Below, piece after piece: positions 50,380 to 59,992 of a stretch of DNA of 64,000 nt. The translations under genes were made by a program, and so were the position numbers. Within the stretch, counting starts at the first letter, position 1. Each line of letters opens with the position of its first letter. This DNA is from TMED27 sp041397865 (GTDB lineage Bacteria > Pseudomonadota > Alphaproteobacteria > Micavibrionales > Micavibrionaceae). The notes under the pieces were generated by a model. It was not told the DNA's origin. It made no database searches and saw nothing but the letters and a program-made list of their open reading frames with translations. The DNA is taken from the NCBI GenBank assembly GCA_041397865.1, contig JAWKVT010000002.1, positions 186,001 to 250,000 on the forward strand. The letters run 5' to 3'.

Positions 50380-53300
50380 ATGCTTTTCTTATTTGCAAAG
50401 ACCGCATGGTTGCCGCGCCTTACGCGCCTGTCCCGTTTTTTTGCGGGAGGGGCTTTGGCGGTGGCTTTGATTTTTGCTACGGCGGCGGGGAACGCAGCGG
50501 ACAGCGAGGCGCAGGTTACGCTCTCGGCACATGCACCGCTTACGGATGCGGCAGAGCGGGTTTTTATCGGTCCGGAGATTTATGCGGGCGATGAGGAGAG
50601 CGCGGAGGACGAGGCCAAGCTCAGCGCGCAGGCGATTGCAAAGCGCCACCGCAGCAATCTGCGCGGAGAGCTTCACAATCGCAACATTCTTAATTTGAGC
50701 GCGGCGGGCGGGGCCGCATGGCTGTCTTTTTCGATTGCGAATAACGCCTCTACCGAGGATTGGGTTTTGCATTTTGGCGATGTTTTCGACGGGCGTTTCG
50801 GCGCGATTGAAGGGATACAGGTTTATGACGCGGGGGCGGACAAGGTTATTTTGCAATCTGCGCTCAATGGGCGCGAAGCGATCGGCTTTGGCGCGTTGCA
50901 GGGCGCGGGCATTCCTTTAAAAATTGCGCAAGGGGAACGGGCGCTTTTCGTTGTCCGTCTGCAAACGGCTTCAGGACCGGTGCATACATTTGTACCCTCT
51001 TTAATGACACAAAGAGCCTATCTGGCGTATTTATCGAGAGGCTCGGCTTTTGAGAGCCTGTTTTGGGTTCTTGTTTTAGGTGGCGGCGGATTTTTTCTGG
51101 CTTTCAGCGCCTTGCAAAAACAACCGGTGTTTTTGTTTTTCAGCGCGTATCTGTTTTCTTACGCGGCGCTTGTTTTTGAGCTTCAGCATATTTTCTTTAT
51201 TGCCGATGGTTTAAACGCTGTGTTTTTAAGGGCTTTGTTTACTTTGCCAGTCTTCATTGCGATTTTTGCGACGCGGCGTTTTCTGGATTTACGGATCGGG
51301 CATGACGTTGCAAATATGGCGCTTTTTGCCAGCGCGGGGTTTGTCGCGGCGGGGTTTATCCTCTCGCCGTTTTTAAGCGATGCGGGGGGGCATTACGATA
51401 CGTTTTTGTTTTTCTTGCCTTTGCTTGGAGTCAGTGTTTTTCTGTGCGCGCTGAGTTTTATGCAGGCGCGAGCGGGGCGTTACGGCGCGTTTTATATGGC
51501 CGGAGCGTGGTTGTGCAGCTTTGCCGGATTGCTGGCGCTGTTTATCACGGCGATGGGCGTCGGCGAGGCGGGAGGGCTGTTTGTTTCGTTTTACTGGGCG
51601 GGGCTCGCGCCGCAGACGGTTTTGCTCATCGTGGCGGCGCTGGAGAATATAAAGATGACGCAAAAAGAGGCACTTTCGTCTTTTGCGCGGGAAAACCGCG
51701 CGGCACAATCGCTGGCGCGGATCAAGCAGTCAAAGGAATCTGCGGATCAGGCACGGCTGCTTCGGGTGATTGAACGCGAGCGCGAGTTGATGGCAGAACT
51801 GCGTGAACGGGAGATGATGCGTACGCAGGAAATGCGCAAGGCAAAAGATGCGGCGGATCATGCAAACCGGGCGAAGTCGGCTTTTCTGGCCGTGGTGAGC
51901 CATGAAATCCGTACGCCGATGAACGGTATTTTGGGAATGCTGCGGCTTTTGACCAAGACGAAGATGACAAAAGATCAGATGGAGTATGTGCAGGCTATAC
52001 AAAATTCCGGCGATACGATGATGGCGCTTTTGAACGATATTCTGGATTTTGAGAAAATCGAAAGCGGCAATATGACGCTTGAGGTTATTGACTTCGATAT
52101 GGTCAGGCTTGTTGAAGGTGTTGTCACTCTGATGTCCGGGCATGCGGCGGAGAAGAATCTGACGCTGAAAGCCGATATACCGGCGGATTTTCCCGGCACG
52201 TTGCGGGGGGACCCGACGCGGCTGCGGCAGGTTTTGCTGAATCTGGTCAGCAATGCGGTGAAGTTTACGGCTGTTGGCGGCGTTACATTGAAGCTGGGGG
52301 CGGTAAAAGCCCGCCAGAGCGATGACGGAACGCCGGTTTATGCCGTGACCTGCGCGGTGAAAGATACGGGAATCGGTATCGCGGAAGAGGCGCAAAAAGA
52401 CCTGTTCAACGCCTTTACACAGGCAGATACAAGCACGTCGCGCAAATATGGCGGTACGGGTTTGGGGCTGGCGATCTGCCAGCGACTTATCGAGGCCATG
52501 GGCGGGAAGATCGAGGTTGAAAGCCGGGAAGGTGACGGGAGCAGCTTTTTCTTCACGCTGGAGATGCAGCGCGGGCAGAAAGGCTTTAGCGAGAATGCGC
52601 AGGATATGACGCAGGACGAGCCGGTGCGGGCGCAGACACAGCCGATGAATATTCTTGTTATTGACGACAATGAAATGAACAGGCGCGTTATGGAGGGGCT
52701 GCTGGGGCAAGACAACCACCGGCTGGCGATGCTGGAGAGTGCGGAAGACGCTTTGGAGCTTTGCCGGAACAAATATTTTGACGTGATTATCACCGATATC
52801 CGCCTGGGGGGGATGGACGGCATGGAGTTCACCCGGCGTTTACGGGCATTTGAAGATCGGGATATTGCAGCGACGCCGGTGATCGCACTTTCAGGGAATG
52901 TGAGCGAGGAAGACCGCAAGCTGTGTGAAGAGGCGGGCATGAACGGTTTTTTAGCGAAACCCATAGATCCGCGGGTGCTTTTTGAGACGCTGCTGCGCCT
53001 TGAGCAAGGGGATGCGCCGAAGCTTCCCCCGAAAGGACAAGCAGAAGGACAGGAGACCCCGCCAGAAGAGGCGCGCCCGCAGGAGAAAACGCTGGAAAAG
53101 GCCGGGCTTTTCGAGCCGCAATATCTGGAAGGGCTGGCGCAAAGTCTGCCCGCCGCGCAGTTTGACGAGCTTGTGCAGAGTTTTCTCGCCAAGACGGACG
53201 AACTGGTTGAATCGCTTGAAAAAGCAAGAATTGCGCAAGCGGAGACGGCGGGCGTTTATGATCTGGCCCACGAACTTAAAGGGATGGCGGGGAATTTCGG

Positions 53301-53457
53301 GCTGGCCGGGGTGCGGCGGATGGCCGAAAAGATTGAAAAGGCGGCGAAAGAGGATCGCCGCGATGAGGCGTTTCAAATCATCAGCGAGATTGCAACCGTA
53401 AACGATGAAGCGCAGGGCGCGCTTCAACGCTGGGTCGCCGCGCAGCGCGGTACCTAA
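50380..53457 (+). CDS. 7TMR-DISM hybrid histidine kinase with receiver and Hpt domains
   Basis: 1025 residues. An N-terminal signal/anchor is followed by an extracytoplasmic beta domain (about 30-210), then a 7TMR-DISM membrane part (FWVLVLGGGGFFLAFSALQK, RALFTLPVFIAIFATRRFLD). A coiled coil of about 70 residues leads to the kinase core with His508 (VVSHEIRTPMNG), N box NLVSNAVKFTAVG and G box GGTGLGLAICQRLIEAMGG; a receiver domain with Asp806 (IITDIRLGG); and an Hpt domain with His964 (DLAHELKGMAGNFG). The full His-Asp-His phosphorelay is on one chain, so the final response regulator is elsewhere. Its end overlaps the convergent ndk by four bases. Confidence 0.93.
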   Translation: MLFLFAKTAWLPRLTRLSRFFAGGALAVALIFATAAGNAADSEAQVTLSAHAPLTDAAERVFIGPEIYAGDEESAEDEAKLSAQAIAKRHRSNLRGELHNRNILNLSAAGGAAWLSFSIANNASTEDWVLHFGDVFDGRFGAIEGIQVYDAGADKVILQSALNGREAIGFGALQGAGIPLKIAQGERALFVVRLQTASGPVHTFVPSLMTQRAYLAYLSRGSAFESLFWVLVLGGGGFFLAFSALQKQPVFLFFSAYLFSYAALVFELQHIFFIADGLNAVFLRALFTLPVFIAIFATRRFLDLRIGHDVANMALFASAGFVAAGFILSPFLSDAGGHYDTFLFFLPLLGVSVFLCALSFMQARAGRYGAFYMAGAWLCSFAGLLALFITAMGVGEAGGLFVSFYWAGLAPQTVLLIVAALENIKMTQKEALSSFARENRAAQSLARIKQSKESADQARLLRVIERERELMAELREREMMRTQEMRKAKDAADHANRAKSAFLAVVSHEIRTPMNGILGMLRLLTKTKMTKDQMEYVQAIQNSGDTMMALLNDILDFEKIESGNMTLEVIDFDMVRLVEGVVTLMSGHAAEKNLTLKADIPADFPGTLRGDPTRLRQVLLNLVSNAVKFTAVGGVTLKLGAVKARQSDDGTPVYAVTCAVKDTGIGIAEEAQKDLFNAFTQADTSTSRKYGGTGLGLAICQRLIEAMGGKIEVESREGDGSSFFFTLEMQRGQKGFSENAQDMTQDEPVRAQTQPMNILVIDDNEMNRRVMEGLLGQDNHRLAMLESAEDALELCRNKYFDVIITDIRLGGMDGMEFTRRLRAFEDRDIAATPVIALSGNVSEEDRKLCEEAGMNGFLAKPIDPRVLFETLLRLEQGDAPKLPPKGQAEGQETPPEEARPQEKTLEKAGLFEPQYLEGLAQSLPAAQFDELVQSFLAKTDELVESLEKARIAQAETAGVYDLAHELKGMAGNFGLAGVRRMAEKIEKAAKEDRRDEAFQIISEIATVNDEAQGALQRWVAAQRGT

Positions 53458-53876
53458 CCGACGATTTCTTCGGGCTTAAAGAAATATTCGATTTCGATTT
53501 TGGCGTTTTCGGCGCTGTCGGAACCGTGAACGGAATTTTCTCCGATATTGAGCGCGTACTCTTTACGGATTGTGCCGGGGGCGGCATTTTCCGGGTTTGT
53601 TTCGCCCATGACTTCACGGTTTTTGGCGACGGCATCTTCACCTTCGAGGACCTGAACGACCACGGGGGCGGAGGACATGAACTCGGTCAGTTCGCCGAAA
53701 AACGGGCGCTCTTTATGCACAGCATAAAACCCTTCCGCTTGTTCTTTGCTCATATGGATGCGTTTTTGGGCAATGATGCGCAGGCCCGCCTCTTCCAGCT
53801 TGGCGTTGATGGCACCGGTAAGGTTGCGGCGCGTGGCGTCGGGCTTGATGATTGAAAATGTGCGCTGTGTGGGCAT
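53454..53876 (-). CDS. ndk: nucleoside diphosphate kinase
   Basis: 140 residues from MPTQRT behind AAGGAC; the longer frame is ignored. RTFSIIKPDATRRNLTG, KERPFFGELTEFMSS, GETNPENAAPGTIRK and the active-site His in NSVHGSDSAENAKIE identify Ndk. It balances nucleoside triphosphate pools through a phospho-His intermediate. Its 3' end overlaps that of the hybrid kinase gene by four bases. Confidence 0.97.
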   Translation of the reverse strand: MPTQRTFSIIKPDATRRNLTGAINAKLEEAGLRIIAQKRIHMSKEQAEGFYAVHKERPFFGELTEFMSSAPVVVQVLEGEDAVAKNREVMGETNPENAAPGTIRKEYALNIGENSVHGSDSAENAKIEIEYFFKPEEIVG

Positions 53877-54012
53877 GGGTAAACGTCCTTTTAAATTCCA
53901 GATTAAATGTGGGTGCTTTATAACGGTGATGAGCGTGCGGGGCAAGGGGTGAATTTTTGTTGCAAATTGGGGGTAATGCATGTATAAATATGGAAAATTT
54001 GTGAGTGTTTAA

Positions 54013-54789
54013 ATGCCCGATTTAAAAACAGAAAGAAAATTGACCGCCAAACAAAAAAGAGCGGCAATGGCCCAATCAACAGGGGAAGCCTTTGCTGCCG
54101 ACCTCGCACAAGAGATGGGACTCTATCCGGAACTGGCTATTCAAAGAGGCCCTATAAAAGATATAGCTCGAATTTTTGAAAAGGCAGAAGGCCGCTGTAA
54201 AGGCCGGATTGAGGAGGTCAACGATGTCAGCCGATGCAAGTTAATCTTTAAAACACCATACGACTTTGTAAAAGCTCGTCAAATTTTATCGCAGTATGAC
54301 AATACACCCGGCAAATTCGTGAAAAAGTGGAAAAATCACAATGTTAAAATTATTGAGTTTGAAGATAATTATGCGGAACCGAAACCTCACGGCTTTATCG
54401 GCGCAAATCTGGTTATTGAAATTGATCTTGGGAAAAACCGCAGCGAACGCTATGAAGTTCAATTCATGCATGAAAACATGCAGCTAACCGATCAAATCAC
54501 ACATAGGCTGTATGAGGAGATACGAACACTTCAAGAGGGCGCGGTTATCAGAGCCGTTCGCGCCGCCACTGAGCCTGTAGAAGTTCCCGATAGAAGAAAA
54601 CAGAAAAAAGAGTATCAAGCTTTCTTACAAAAAGTCATGACGAATGAAGAAAAAGCAGCCGTAGCTGGCTACGAAAAAACAACCAAAAACCTTTATGAAG
54701 CAGACGCTTATAATTACGGATTGACACTTCTCCAAAAACAGCTACAGCCAGCTTCCAGCCATAACAAGAGAACAAAAGACCTCTCCTAA
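54013..54789 (+). CDS. RelA/SpoT-fold-like protein, unrecognised
   Basis: 258 residues. I do not recognise a named family. Middle residues (about 58-160) show a layout reminiscent of the RelA/SpoT nucleotidyltransferase fold: VNDVSRCKLIFKTPYD, then KPHGFIGANLVIEIDLG and YEVQFMHENMQL, echoing the Asp-x3-Arg and ExQ positions of (p)ppGpp synthetases; the strongly basic G-loop motif of true synthetases is not obvious. N- and C-terminal segments are basic and helical. The gene is A-rich on the coding strand, unlike the G-rich genes beside it, suggesting later acquisition. Its stop overlaps that of convergent alaS by four bases. Confidence 0.35.
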   Translation: MPDLKTERKLTAKQKRAAMAQSTGEAFAADLAQEMGLYPELAIQRGPIKDIARIFEKAEGRCKGRIEEVNDVSRCKLIFKTPYDFVKARQILSQYDNTPGKFVKKWKNHNVKIIEFEDNYAEPKPHGFIGANLVIEIDLGKNRSERYEVQFMHENMQLTDQITHRLYEEIRTLQEGAVIRAVRAATEPVEVPDRRKQKKEYQAFLQKVMTNEEKAAVAGYEKTTKNLYEADAYNYGLTLLQKQLQPASSHNKRTKDLS

Positions 54790-57464
54790 CCCACCAACGC
54801 TTTTTCAATCGCGGTGAGGGTGTCGTTTGCAGCGCTTGCGTCCGGTCCGCCGGCCTGAGCCATGTCGGGGCGGCCACCGCCGCCTTTTCCGCCCAAAGCT
54901 TCGGCGCCGATTTTGACCAGATCCACAGCGTTGATTTCACCGGTCAGATCATCGGTGACGCCGACAACGATGGAGGCTTTGCCTTCGTTTGTCGCGACCA
55001 GCGCGATGACACCGGAACCGAGTTTTTTCTTGAGGTCATCGGCCATGGGTTTGAGGTCTTTTGGCGGGAAGCCGTCGAGAACTTTGCCAATGAATTTCAT
55101 GCCGCCGAATTCCTTAATATCATCATCAGAAGAGGCTGCGCCTTGTGCCCGGCGGCGGTCTGAAATTAGTTTTTGCAGTTTTTTATTGTCTTCACGCAGG
55201 GCACCTTGATCCGCAGGCGGGACGGGCGAAGCTTCGCCGCCAAGGTTTTGCAGCTCTTCGCGCAGCTTTTGGTTTTCGGCAACGAGCCTGTCGGTTTCGG
55301 CTTTCTGCGCGGCCTGTTTATCTTTCTCATAGGCCTCAACGCGCGGGCCTGTGACGGCTTCTACGCGGCGAATACCGGCGGAAAGAGCGGATTCGGAGGT
55401 GATTTTAAACGCGCCGATCTTCCCGGTGTTTTGCACATGCGTGCCGCCGCACAACTCGACGGAGAATTGTTTATTTCCCTCTTGCGTTCCCATGCAAACC
55501 ACGCGCACCTCATCGTCGTATTTTTCACCGAACAGCGCCATAGCGCCGGTTTCACGGGCTTCTTCAAGAGGCATAAGACGGGTCACGACATTGGTATCGG
55601 CCTTGATTTGCTCATTGACGAGGGCCTCGACTTTTTCAAGTTCTTGCGGCGTGATGCCCTTGGGGTGAGAGATGTCAAAGCGTGTGCGGTCCGCATCCTG
55701 CAAGCTTCCTTTTTGCGCGACATGATCGCCCAGCACCCGGCGCAGCGCTTCGTGCAGCAGGTGCGTGGCGGAGTGGTTGGCGCGGATGGCGGCGCGGCGC
55801 GTGTGATCGACCCTCATTTGCAGCCCTTGGGAAAGTTTTATTTCTCCTTCATTGCATTTTACATGATGCGCCCATAGAAGAGGGATGGGCTTTTGGGTGT
55901 TGGTGATTGTGAGGTTTGCGTGATCGGTCTGAGCCTCCCCGGTATCGCCGACCTGCCCGCCGGATTCGGCGTAGAACGGAGTCTGGTTGGTGATGATAAC
56001 ACCCTCTTCGCCTTCTTTGAGGCTTTCCACGCGCTTGCCGTCTTTGATAATGGCGAGGGTTTTTCCATCAGCCTGTTCAAGGTCATAGCCAAGGAATTCT
56101 GTAGGGCCGCATTCTTCGAGGATATCGAACCAGAGTTTATCGGTTCCGGCGTCGCCGGAGCCTGACCACGCGGCGCGGGCTTTGGCTTTTTGCTCTGCCA
56201 TGCAGGTATCAAAGGCATCGGTATCAACCTCAATATTCCGGCTTTTAAGGGCGTCTTGAGTGAGGTCCAGCGGGAAGCCGAATGTGTCATAGAGCTTAAA
56301 CGCAACATCACCGGGGAATTTGGAGCCGCCGGAAAGTTTTTCCGTTTCTTCGTCCAGCATTTTAAGGCCGCGTTCCAATGTTACCTTAAAACGCTCTTCC
56401 TCGGATTTGAGGATTTCGGTTGTCAGAGCCTCAGCGCGGATAAGCTCGGGATAGGCTTCGCCCATTGAGGCCTTCAGCGTAGGCAGGAGTTTATACATCA
56501 GCGGATCCTGGCTCCCTAGCAAGTGCGCATGGCGCATGCCCCGGCGCATAATGCGGCGCAGAACGTAGCCGCGCCCTTCATTGCTCGGCATTACGCCATC
56601 GGCCATGAGGAAAGCGGCACAGCGCAAATGGTCGGCGATGACGCGGTGGGAGGCGCTCATCTCGCCATCGGGGTCCACGCCGGTGAGGTCGGCGGTATGT
56701 TCGATCAGGCCGCGCATGATGTCGATTGAATAGTTATCGTGGCTGCCGCCGAGGGTGGCGGTTATGCGCTCCAGCCCCATGCCGGTATCGACGGATTGAG
56801 CGGGCAAATCGATGCGCGTATCGGTGTCGATTTGCTCATACTGCATGAAGACATTGTTCCAGATTTCGATGAAACGGTCGCCGTCTTCATCCGGGCTTCC
56901 CGGCGGGCCGCCGGGGATATGCTCGCCGTGGTCATAGAAAATCTCAGTGCAGGGGCCGCAAGGGCCGGTATCGCCCATGCGCCAGAAATTATCGTCTGTA
57001 GGGATGCGGATGATTTTATGGTCCGGAAAGCCGGTGACTTTTTTCCAGATCGCGGCTGCCTCCTCATCGGTAGAGTGGACCGTGACGCAGAGTTTTTCCG
57101 GCGGAAGGGTGAAGTTCTTGGTGCAAAGCTCCCACGCCATATCTATCGCATCTTCCTTGAAATAATCTCCGAAGGAAAAGTTTCCAAGCATTTCGAAGAA
57201 TGTATGGTGGCGGGCGGTGTAGCCGACATTTTCGAGATCGTTATGCTTGCCCCCGGCGCGGACGCATTTTTGCGAGGTGGTGGCGCGGGTATAGGGACGT
57301 TTTTCTTTACCGGTAAAAACATCCTTGAACTGGTTCATCCCGGCGTTGGCAAACATCAGGGTCGGGTCGTTATCGGGCACCAGAGAGGAGGAGGCTACGC
57401 GCGTGTGGCCCTTACCTTCAAAGAAGCTTAAATATTCGTTTCGAATGTCGTTGACTGATTTCAT
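54786..57464 (-). CDS. alaS: alanyl-tRNA synthetase
   Basis: 892 residues. Class II catalytic core (SSLVPDNDPTLMFANAGM, TSQKCVRAGGKHNDLENVG), editing domain with the zinc-site HSATHLLHEALRRVLG and VELCGGTHVQNTGKIG, and C-terminal C-Ala domain with a coiled coil and Gly-rich GGKGGGGRPDMAQAGG near the end. It attaches Ala to tRNA(Ala) and edits Ser/Gly errors. Divergent from the HisN-like gene by 41 bases. Confidence 0.97.
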   Translation of the reverse strand: MKSVNDIRNEYLSFFEGKGHTRVASSSLVPDNDPTLMFANAGMNQFKDVFTGKEKRPYTRATTSQKCVRAGGKHNDLENVGYTARHHTFFEMLGNFSFGDYFKEDAIDMAWELCTKNFTLPPEKLCVTVHSTDEEAAAIWKKVTGFPDHKIIRIPTDDNFWRMGDTGPCGPCTEIFYDHGEHIPGGPPGSPDEDGDRFIEIWNNVFMQYEQIDTDTRIDLPAQSVDTGMGLERITATLGGSHDNYSIDIMRGLIEHTADLTGVDPDGEMSASHRVIADHLRCAAFLMADGVMPSNEGRGYVLRRIMRRGMRHAHLLGSQDPLMYKLLPTLKASMGEAYPELIRAEALTTEILKSEEERFKVTLERGLKMLDEETEKLSGGSKFPGDVAFKLYDTFGFPLDLTQDALKSRNIEVDTDAFDTCMAEQKAKARAAWSGSGDAGTDKLWFDILEECGPTEFLGYDLEQADGKTLAIIKDGKRVESLKEGEEGVIITNQTPFYAESGGQVGDTGEAQTDHANLTITNTQKPIPLLWAHHVKCNEGEIKLSQGLQMRVDHTRRAAIRANHSATHLLHEALRRVLGDHVAQKGSLQDADRTRFDISHPKGITPQELEKVEALVNEQIKADTNVVTRLMPLEEARETGAMALFGEKYDDEVRVVCMGTQEGNKQFSVELCGGTHVQNTGKIGAFKITSESALSAGIRRVEAVTGPRVEAYEKDKQAAQKAETDRLVAENQKLREELQNLGGEASPVPPADQGALREDNKKLQKLISDRRRAQGAASSDDDIKEFGGMKFIGKVLDGFPPKDLKPMADDLKKKLGSGVIALVATNEGKASIVVGVTDDLTGEINAVDLVKIGAEALGGKGGGGRPDMAQAGGPDASAANDTLTAIEKALVG

Positions 57465-57505
57465 CGTCTGCGCTCTATTTCATATTGAAAATTTAAGGAG
57501 TATTT

Positions 57506-58258
57506 ATGCAGGAATTTGTAGCGCTTGCCAATAGGCTGGCTGATGCGGCGGGTGAAATTGTAAAGCAATATTACCGACAGCCCTTTGAGGTGGAAACAAA
57601 AGGCGATGACAGCCCCGTGACGATTGCGGATAGGGCCATTGAGCAGCGCATGCGCGAAATGATTGAAGCGGAGCGCCCGCAAGACGGGATTTTAGGTGAG
57701 GAATTCGGCGTTAAAGACGGCACAAACGGGCTGACATGGGTGCTGGACCCGATTGACGGAACGAAGAGTTTCGTGATTGGCCGCCCGACTTTCGGGACTT
57801 TGATCGCGTTGTGCGATGGCGGCTTGCCGAAGCTGGGCGTGATTGATCAGGCGATTTTGGGGGAGCGATGGGTTGGTGTTAACGGAGAACAAACTCTTTT
57901 TAACGGCAAGGCTGTAAAGTGCGCGCCCTGCCCTTCGCTTGAGGCGGCGCGGATCGGCAGCACGACCCCGGCGATGTTTGAGAAAGTTGGGCCGGTTTAT
58001 CAAAAATTTAACGAGGGGCGGTTTTTCTGGGGCGGGGATTGTTATCAATACGGCCTGATGGCGTGCGGGTTTGTGGATGTTATTCTTGAAGCGGGATTAA
58101 GTCCGTATGATTATGCCGCGCTTGTCCCTGTGGTGCAAGGCGCGGGCGGGCATATGTCAGACTTTGCCGGGCGGGCGCTGACGCTGGAGAGCGATGGAAC
58201 AGTCTTGGCGGTGGGTGATAAAGCGCTGGTGGATGAAGCACTTGAGGTTTTGGGGTAG
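57506..58258 (+). CDS. hisN: histidinol-phosphatase-like inositol monophosphatase family enzyme
   Basis: 250 residues. Motifs: GDDSPVTIADRAIEQRM, GILGEEFG, LDPIDGTKSFVIGRPTFGTL, and the third metal motif LSPYDYAALVPVVQGAGG. The KSF-[IV]-x-G-x-P-x-FG and W-V-G pattern matches the HisN branch, which hydrolyses histidinol phosphate, over SuhB or CysQ. This is the second superfamily member in the window, clearly different from the CysQ-type at 4.5 kb. Start behind AAGGAG. Confidence 0.85.
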   Translation: MQEFVALANRLADAAGEIVKQYYRQPFEVETKGDDSPVTIADRAIEQRMREMIEAERPQDGILGEEFGVKDGTNGLTWVLDPIDGTKSFVIGRPTFGTLIALCDGGLPKLGVIDQAILGERWVGVNGEQTLFNGKAVKCAPCPSLEAARIGSTTPAMFEKVGPVYQKFNEGRFFWGGDCYQYGLMACGFVDVILEAGLSPYDYAALVPVVQGAGGHMSDFAGRALTLESDGTVLAVGDKALVDEALEVLG

Positions 58259-58309
58259 CGAGATTTCGTCATTACCAGTAGCATAATTGGCGCGGCAGTT
58301 CTGTAATTT

Positions 58310-58331
58310 TTAACCACGAAGAACACGGAGA
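58310..58331. repeat. CCACGAAGAACACGGAG-type intergenic motif (copy 2)
   Basis: TTAACCACGAAGAACACGGA lies in the gap before gpmA and resembles the motif at 45225-45246. The rest of this 211-base gap shows no gene. Its only firm signal is the gpmA ribosome site. Confidence 0.35.
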
Positions 58332-58469
58332 TTCTTTATTCGCTTATGGCCTATAGCGCCTCTCCTCCACAAAAATATAATGACATAAGAATTTTCTTGC
58401 AGGCGCTGTAGCGTTATGTAATAGTCCGCCCACATAAATTAAGATACATACTCAAAAAGGAAAAGAAAT

Positions 58470-59231
58470 ATGGCTATATCCCAAATAGTGATTGCGCGTC
58501 ATGGTCAGAGTATCTGGAATTTAGAAAATAAATTCACCGGATGGGAAGATGTCGGCCTAACCGATCAGGGCAAGCAGGAAGCGGAAGAGTTAGGGCAAGC
58601 CGTAGAGCAGATGCAAAGAGGGGGGGGCAGCCGATATTTAACCAGTGACCTCCTAAGAGCGCAAGATACGATCAAGATCGCAATGCGCACGATGGGCTAC
58701 AGTGATGAGGCCATCAAAAGGTTACTGGAAATAGACGAGCGCATGAAGGAAAGGTCATATGCTGGCCTAACGGGGTTGAACAAGGCAGAGACAGTAGAAA
58801 AATTTGGTCAGGAGCAAGTTGACATCTGGCGGCGCGCCTATGATGCAGGTTTACCGGAGCATGAAACAGACCCAGAGAAATATCCAAACGAAACATTAAG
58901 AAGCCTCGTAGAAGGCCGCGTTGGCGAGTATTATAGGGAAGTTCTAAAACCAATGTTCGAGAAGGGAGAAAACGCCCTCGCATCGTGGCACGGCAATTCC
59001 ATACGGGCACTGCTCATTAACCTGGACATCGCAACACCGGAAAACATTAACAATTTCGAAATTGCTAACGGTAAGCCATATTTCCTTAAGGTCGAAAATG
59101 GTGTGGTGAAAGAGCATAATTTTGAAGAAAAAGTTAAAGACCAACCGAAAGTTTCCACAGGCCAAGACCAAACACCTCATAGACCGATAAGAGGTAATAA
59201 GACACTGGAATACCCTGCCTTTGGTCTATAA
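58470..59231 (+). CDS. gpmA: 2,3-bisphosphoglycerate-dependent phosphoglycerate mutase
   Basis: 253 residues, start behind AAAGGAAAAG. Phospho-His in IVIARHGQSIWNLENKFTGW (His11), Arg and Glu in SDLLRAQDT and DERMKERSYAGLTGLNK, second His in ALASWHGNSIRALL. The family usually reads ERHYGALQGLNK; here it is ERSYAGLTGLNK, so His and Gly change while the Glu and Tyr remain. It interconverts 2- and 3-phosphoglycerate in glycolysis. The C-terminal 35 residues (KVKDQPKVSTGQDQTPHRPI) are polar and extra. Coding composition is AT-richer than alaS and hisN. Confidence 0.9.
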   Translation: MAISQIVIARHGQSIWNLENKFTGWEDVGLTDQGKQEAEELGQAVEQMQRGGGSRYLTSDLLRAQDTIKIAMRTMGYSDEAIKRLLEIDERMKERSYAGLTGLNKAETVEKFGQEQVDIWRRAYDAGLPEHETDPEKYPNETLRSLVEGRVGEYYREVLKPMFEKGENALASWHGNSIRALLINLDIATPENINNFEIANGKPYFLKVENGVVKEHNFEEKVKDQPKVSTGQDQTPHRPIRGNKTLEYPAFGL

Positions 59232-59265
59232 AGTTGTGAACCTCCATGGCCTTGCGCCCGTGGCA

Positions 59266-59397
59266 TCACCCTAGGTCAAGCTTCGCTTGTCCGTTATCTT
59301 CGATTCCTTGATGCTGAATATAACGCATCAATACATCCTGTTTAAGGCCAACTGTAGAGACAAAATAGCCATCCGGCCAAATACCATCCGCACCCCA
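59266..59397 (-). pseudogene. IS200/IS605 TnpA C-terminal fragment
   Basis: On the minus strand an open stretch of 43 codons, closed by TGA and bounded upstream by an in-frame TAA, reads GIWPDGYFVSTVGLKQDVL and MRYIQHQGIEDNGQ. This is the end of the Y1 transposase of the IS200 branch (compare GYYVSTVGLN...KYIRNQ in IS200). The catalytic His-x-His and Tyr lie in the missing part, so it is dead. The rest of the 300-base gap between gpmA and the next gene shows no further coding sequence. Confidence 0.75.
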
Positions 59398-59531
59398 TTA
59401 AAACGCAAGCCGTTTTTCATCATGGAGCGGGCGGCTTTGCTCTGTGTTTATTTTCTCTTGCCGTGGTTTTTTCTATATGGTAACTATCCGTTTATCTCAA
59501 TATTTTACAGAATTTTGCATGAGGTGGCTTT

Positions 59532-59957
59532 ATGCTTTCACACGGTCAGGAAATCAAAAATACTGATGCGCTACTTAAAAGATTTTCCAACGTTTCTGCG
59601 GCGATTTTATGCGCTTTCCTTTACATAGACGGAACGCATCAGGGTGAATATTCCCGTGAGTGGAACAGATTGCAAGACAATGCGCAAAGCCTCTGCGCGG
59701 AAAACCAGCGGAAAATTACGAGCGGGGAAAAGGAGCCATCGGCGCTGGAGCGGCAATTTGTACAAGCCGGAACATTTCAAGAATCCTGCGTTCGCAGTAT
59801 TCGTGAAGTACCCGAACGCACGCCTTTAGGCCCTCTTTACGATACGGGGATCGTGAGCAGCGGTGCCGCTACAGTTCTGGGCTTCGGGCTCTGGGCGGCG
59901 CACCGCAGGCGGTATCCGTGGCTGGGCAATGACAGCGGGCCGCAGAGCCGGTTGTAG
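59532..59957 (+). CDS. unknown protein with two possible membrane segments
   Basis: 141 residues with a good ribosome site (GAGGTGG, five bases before ATG). Hydrophobic stretches at about 21-35 (VSAAILCAFLYIDG) and 104-123 (DTGIVSSGAATVLGFGLWAA) flank a polar middle (about 36-100) with two Cys. The C-terminus is Arg/Trp-rich. No family is recognised. It lies between two mobile-element remnants, in a region without operon partners. Confidence 0.55.
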   Translation: MLSHGQEIKNTDALLKRFSNVSAAILCAFLYIDGTHQGEYSREWNRLQDNAQSLCAENQRKITSGEKEPSALERQFVQAGTFQESCVRSIREVPERTPLGPLYDTGIVSSGAATVLGFGLWAAHRRRYPWLGNDSGPQSRL

Positions 59958-59992
59958 GTATTCTGATATACTCTAAAGCTAAGGCTTAAAAG

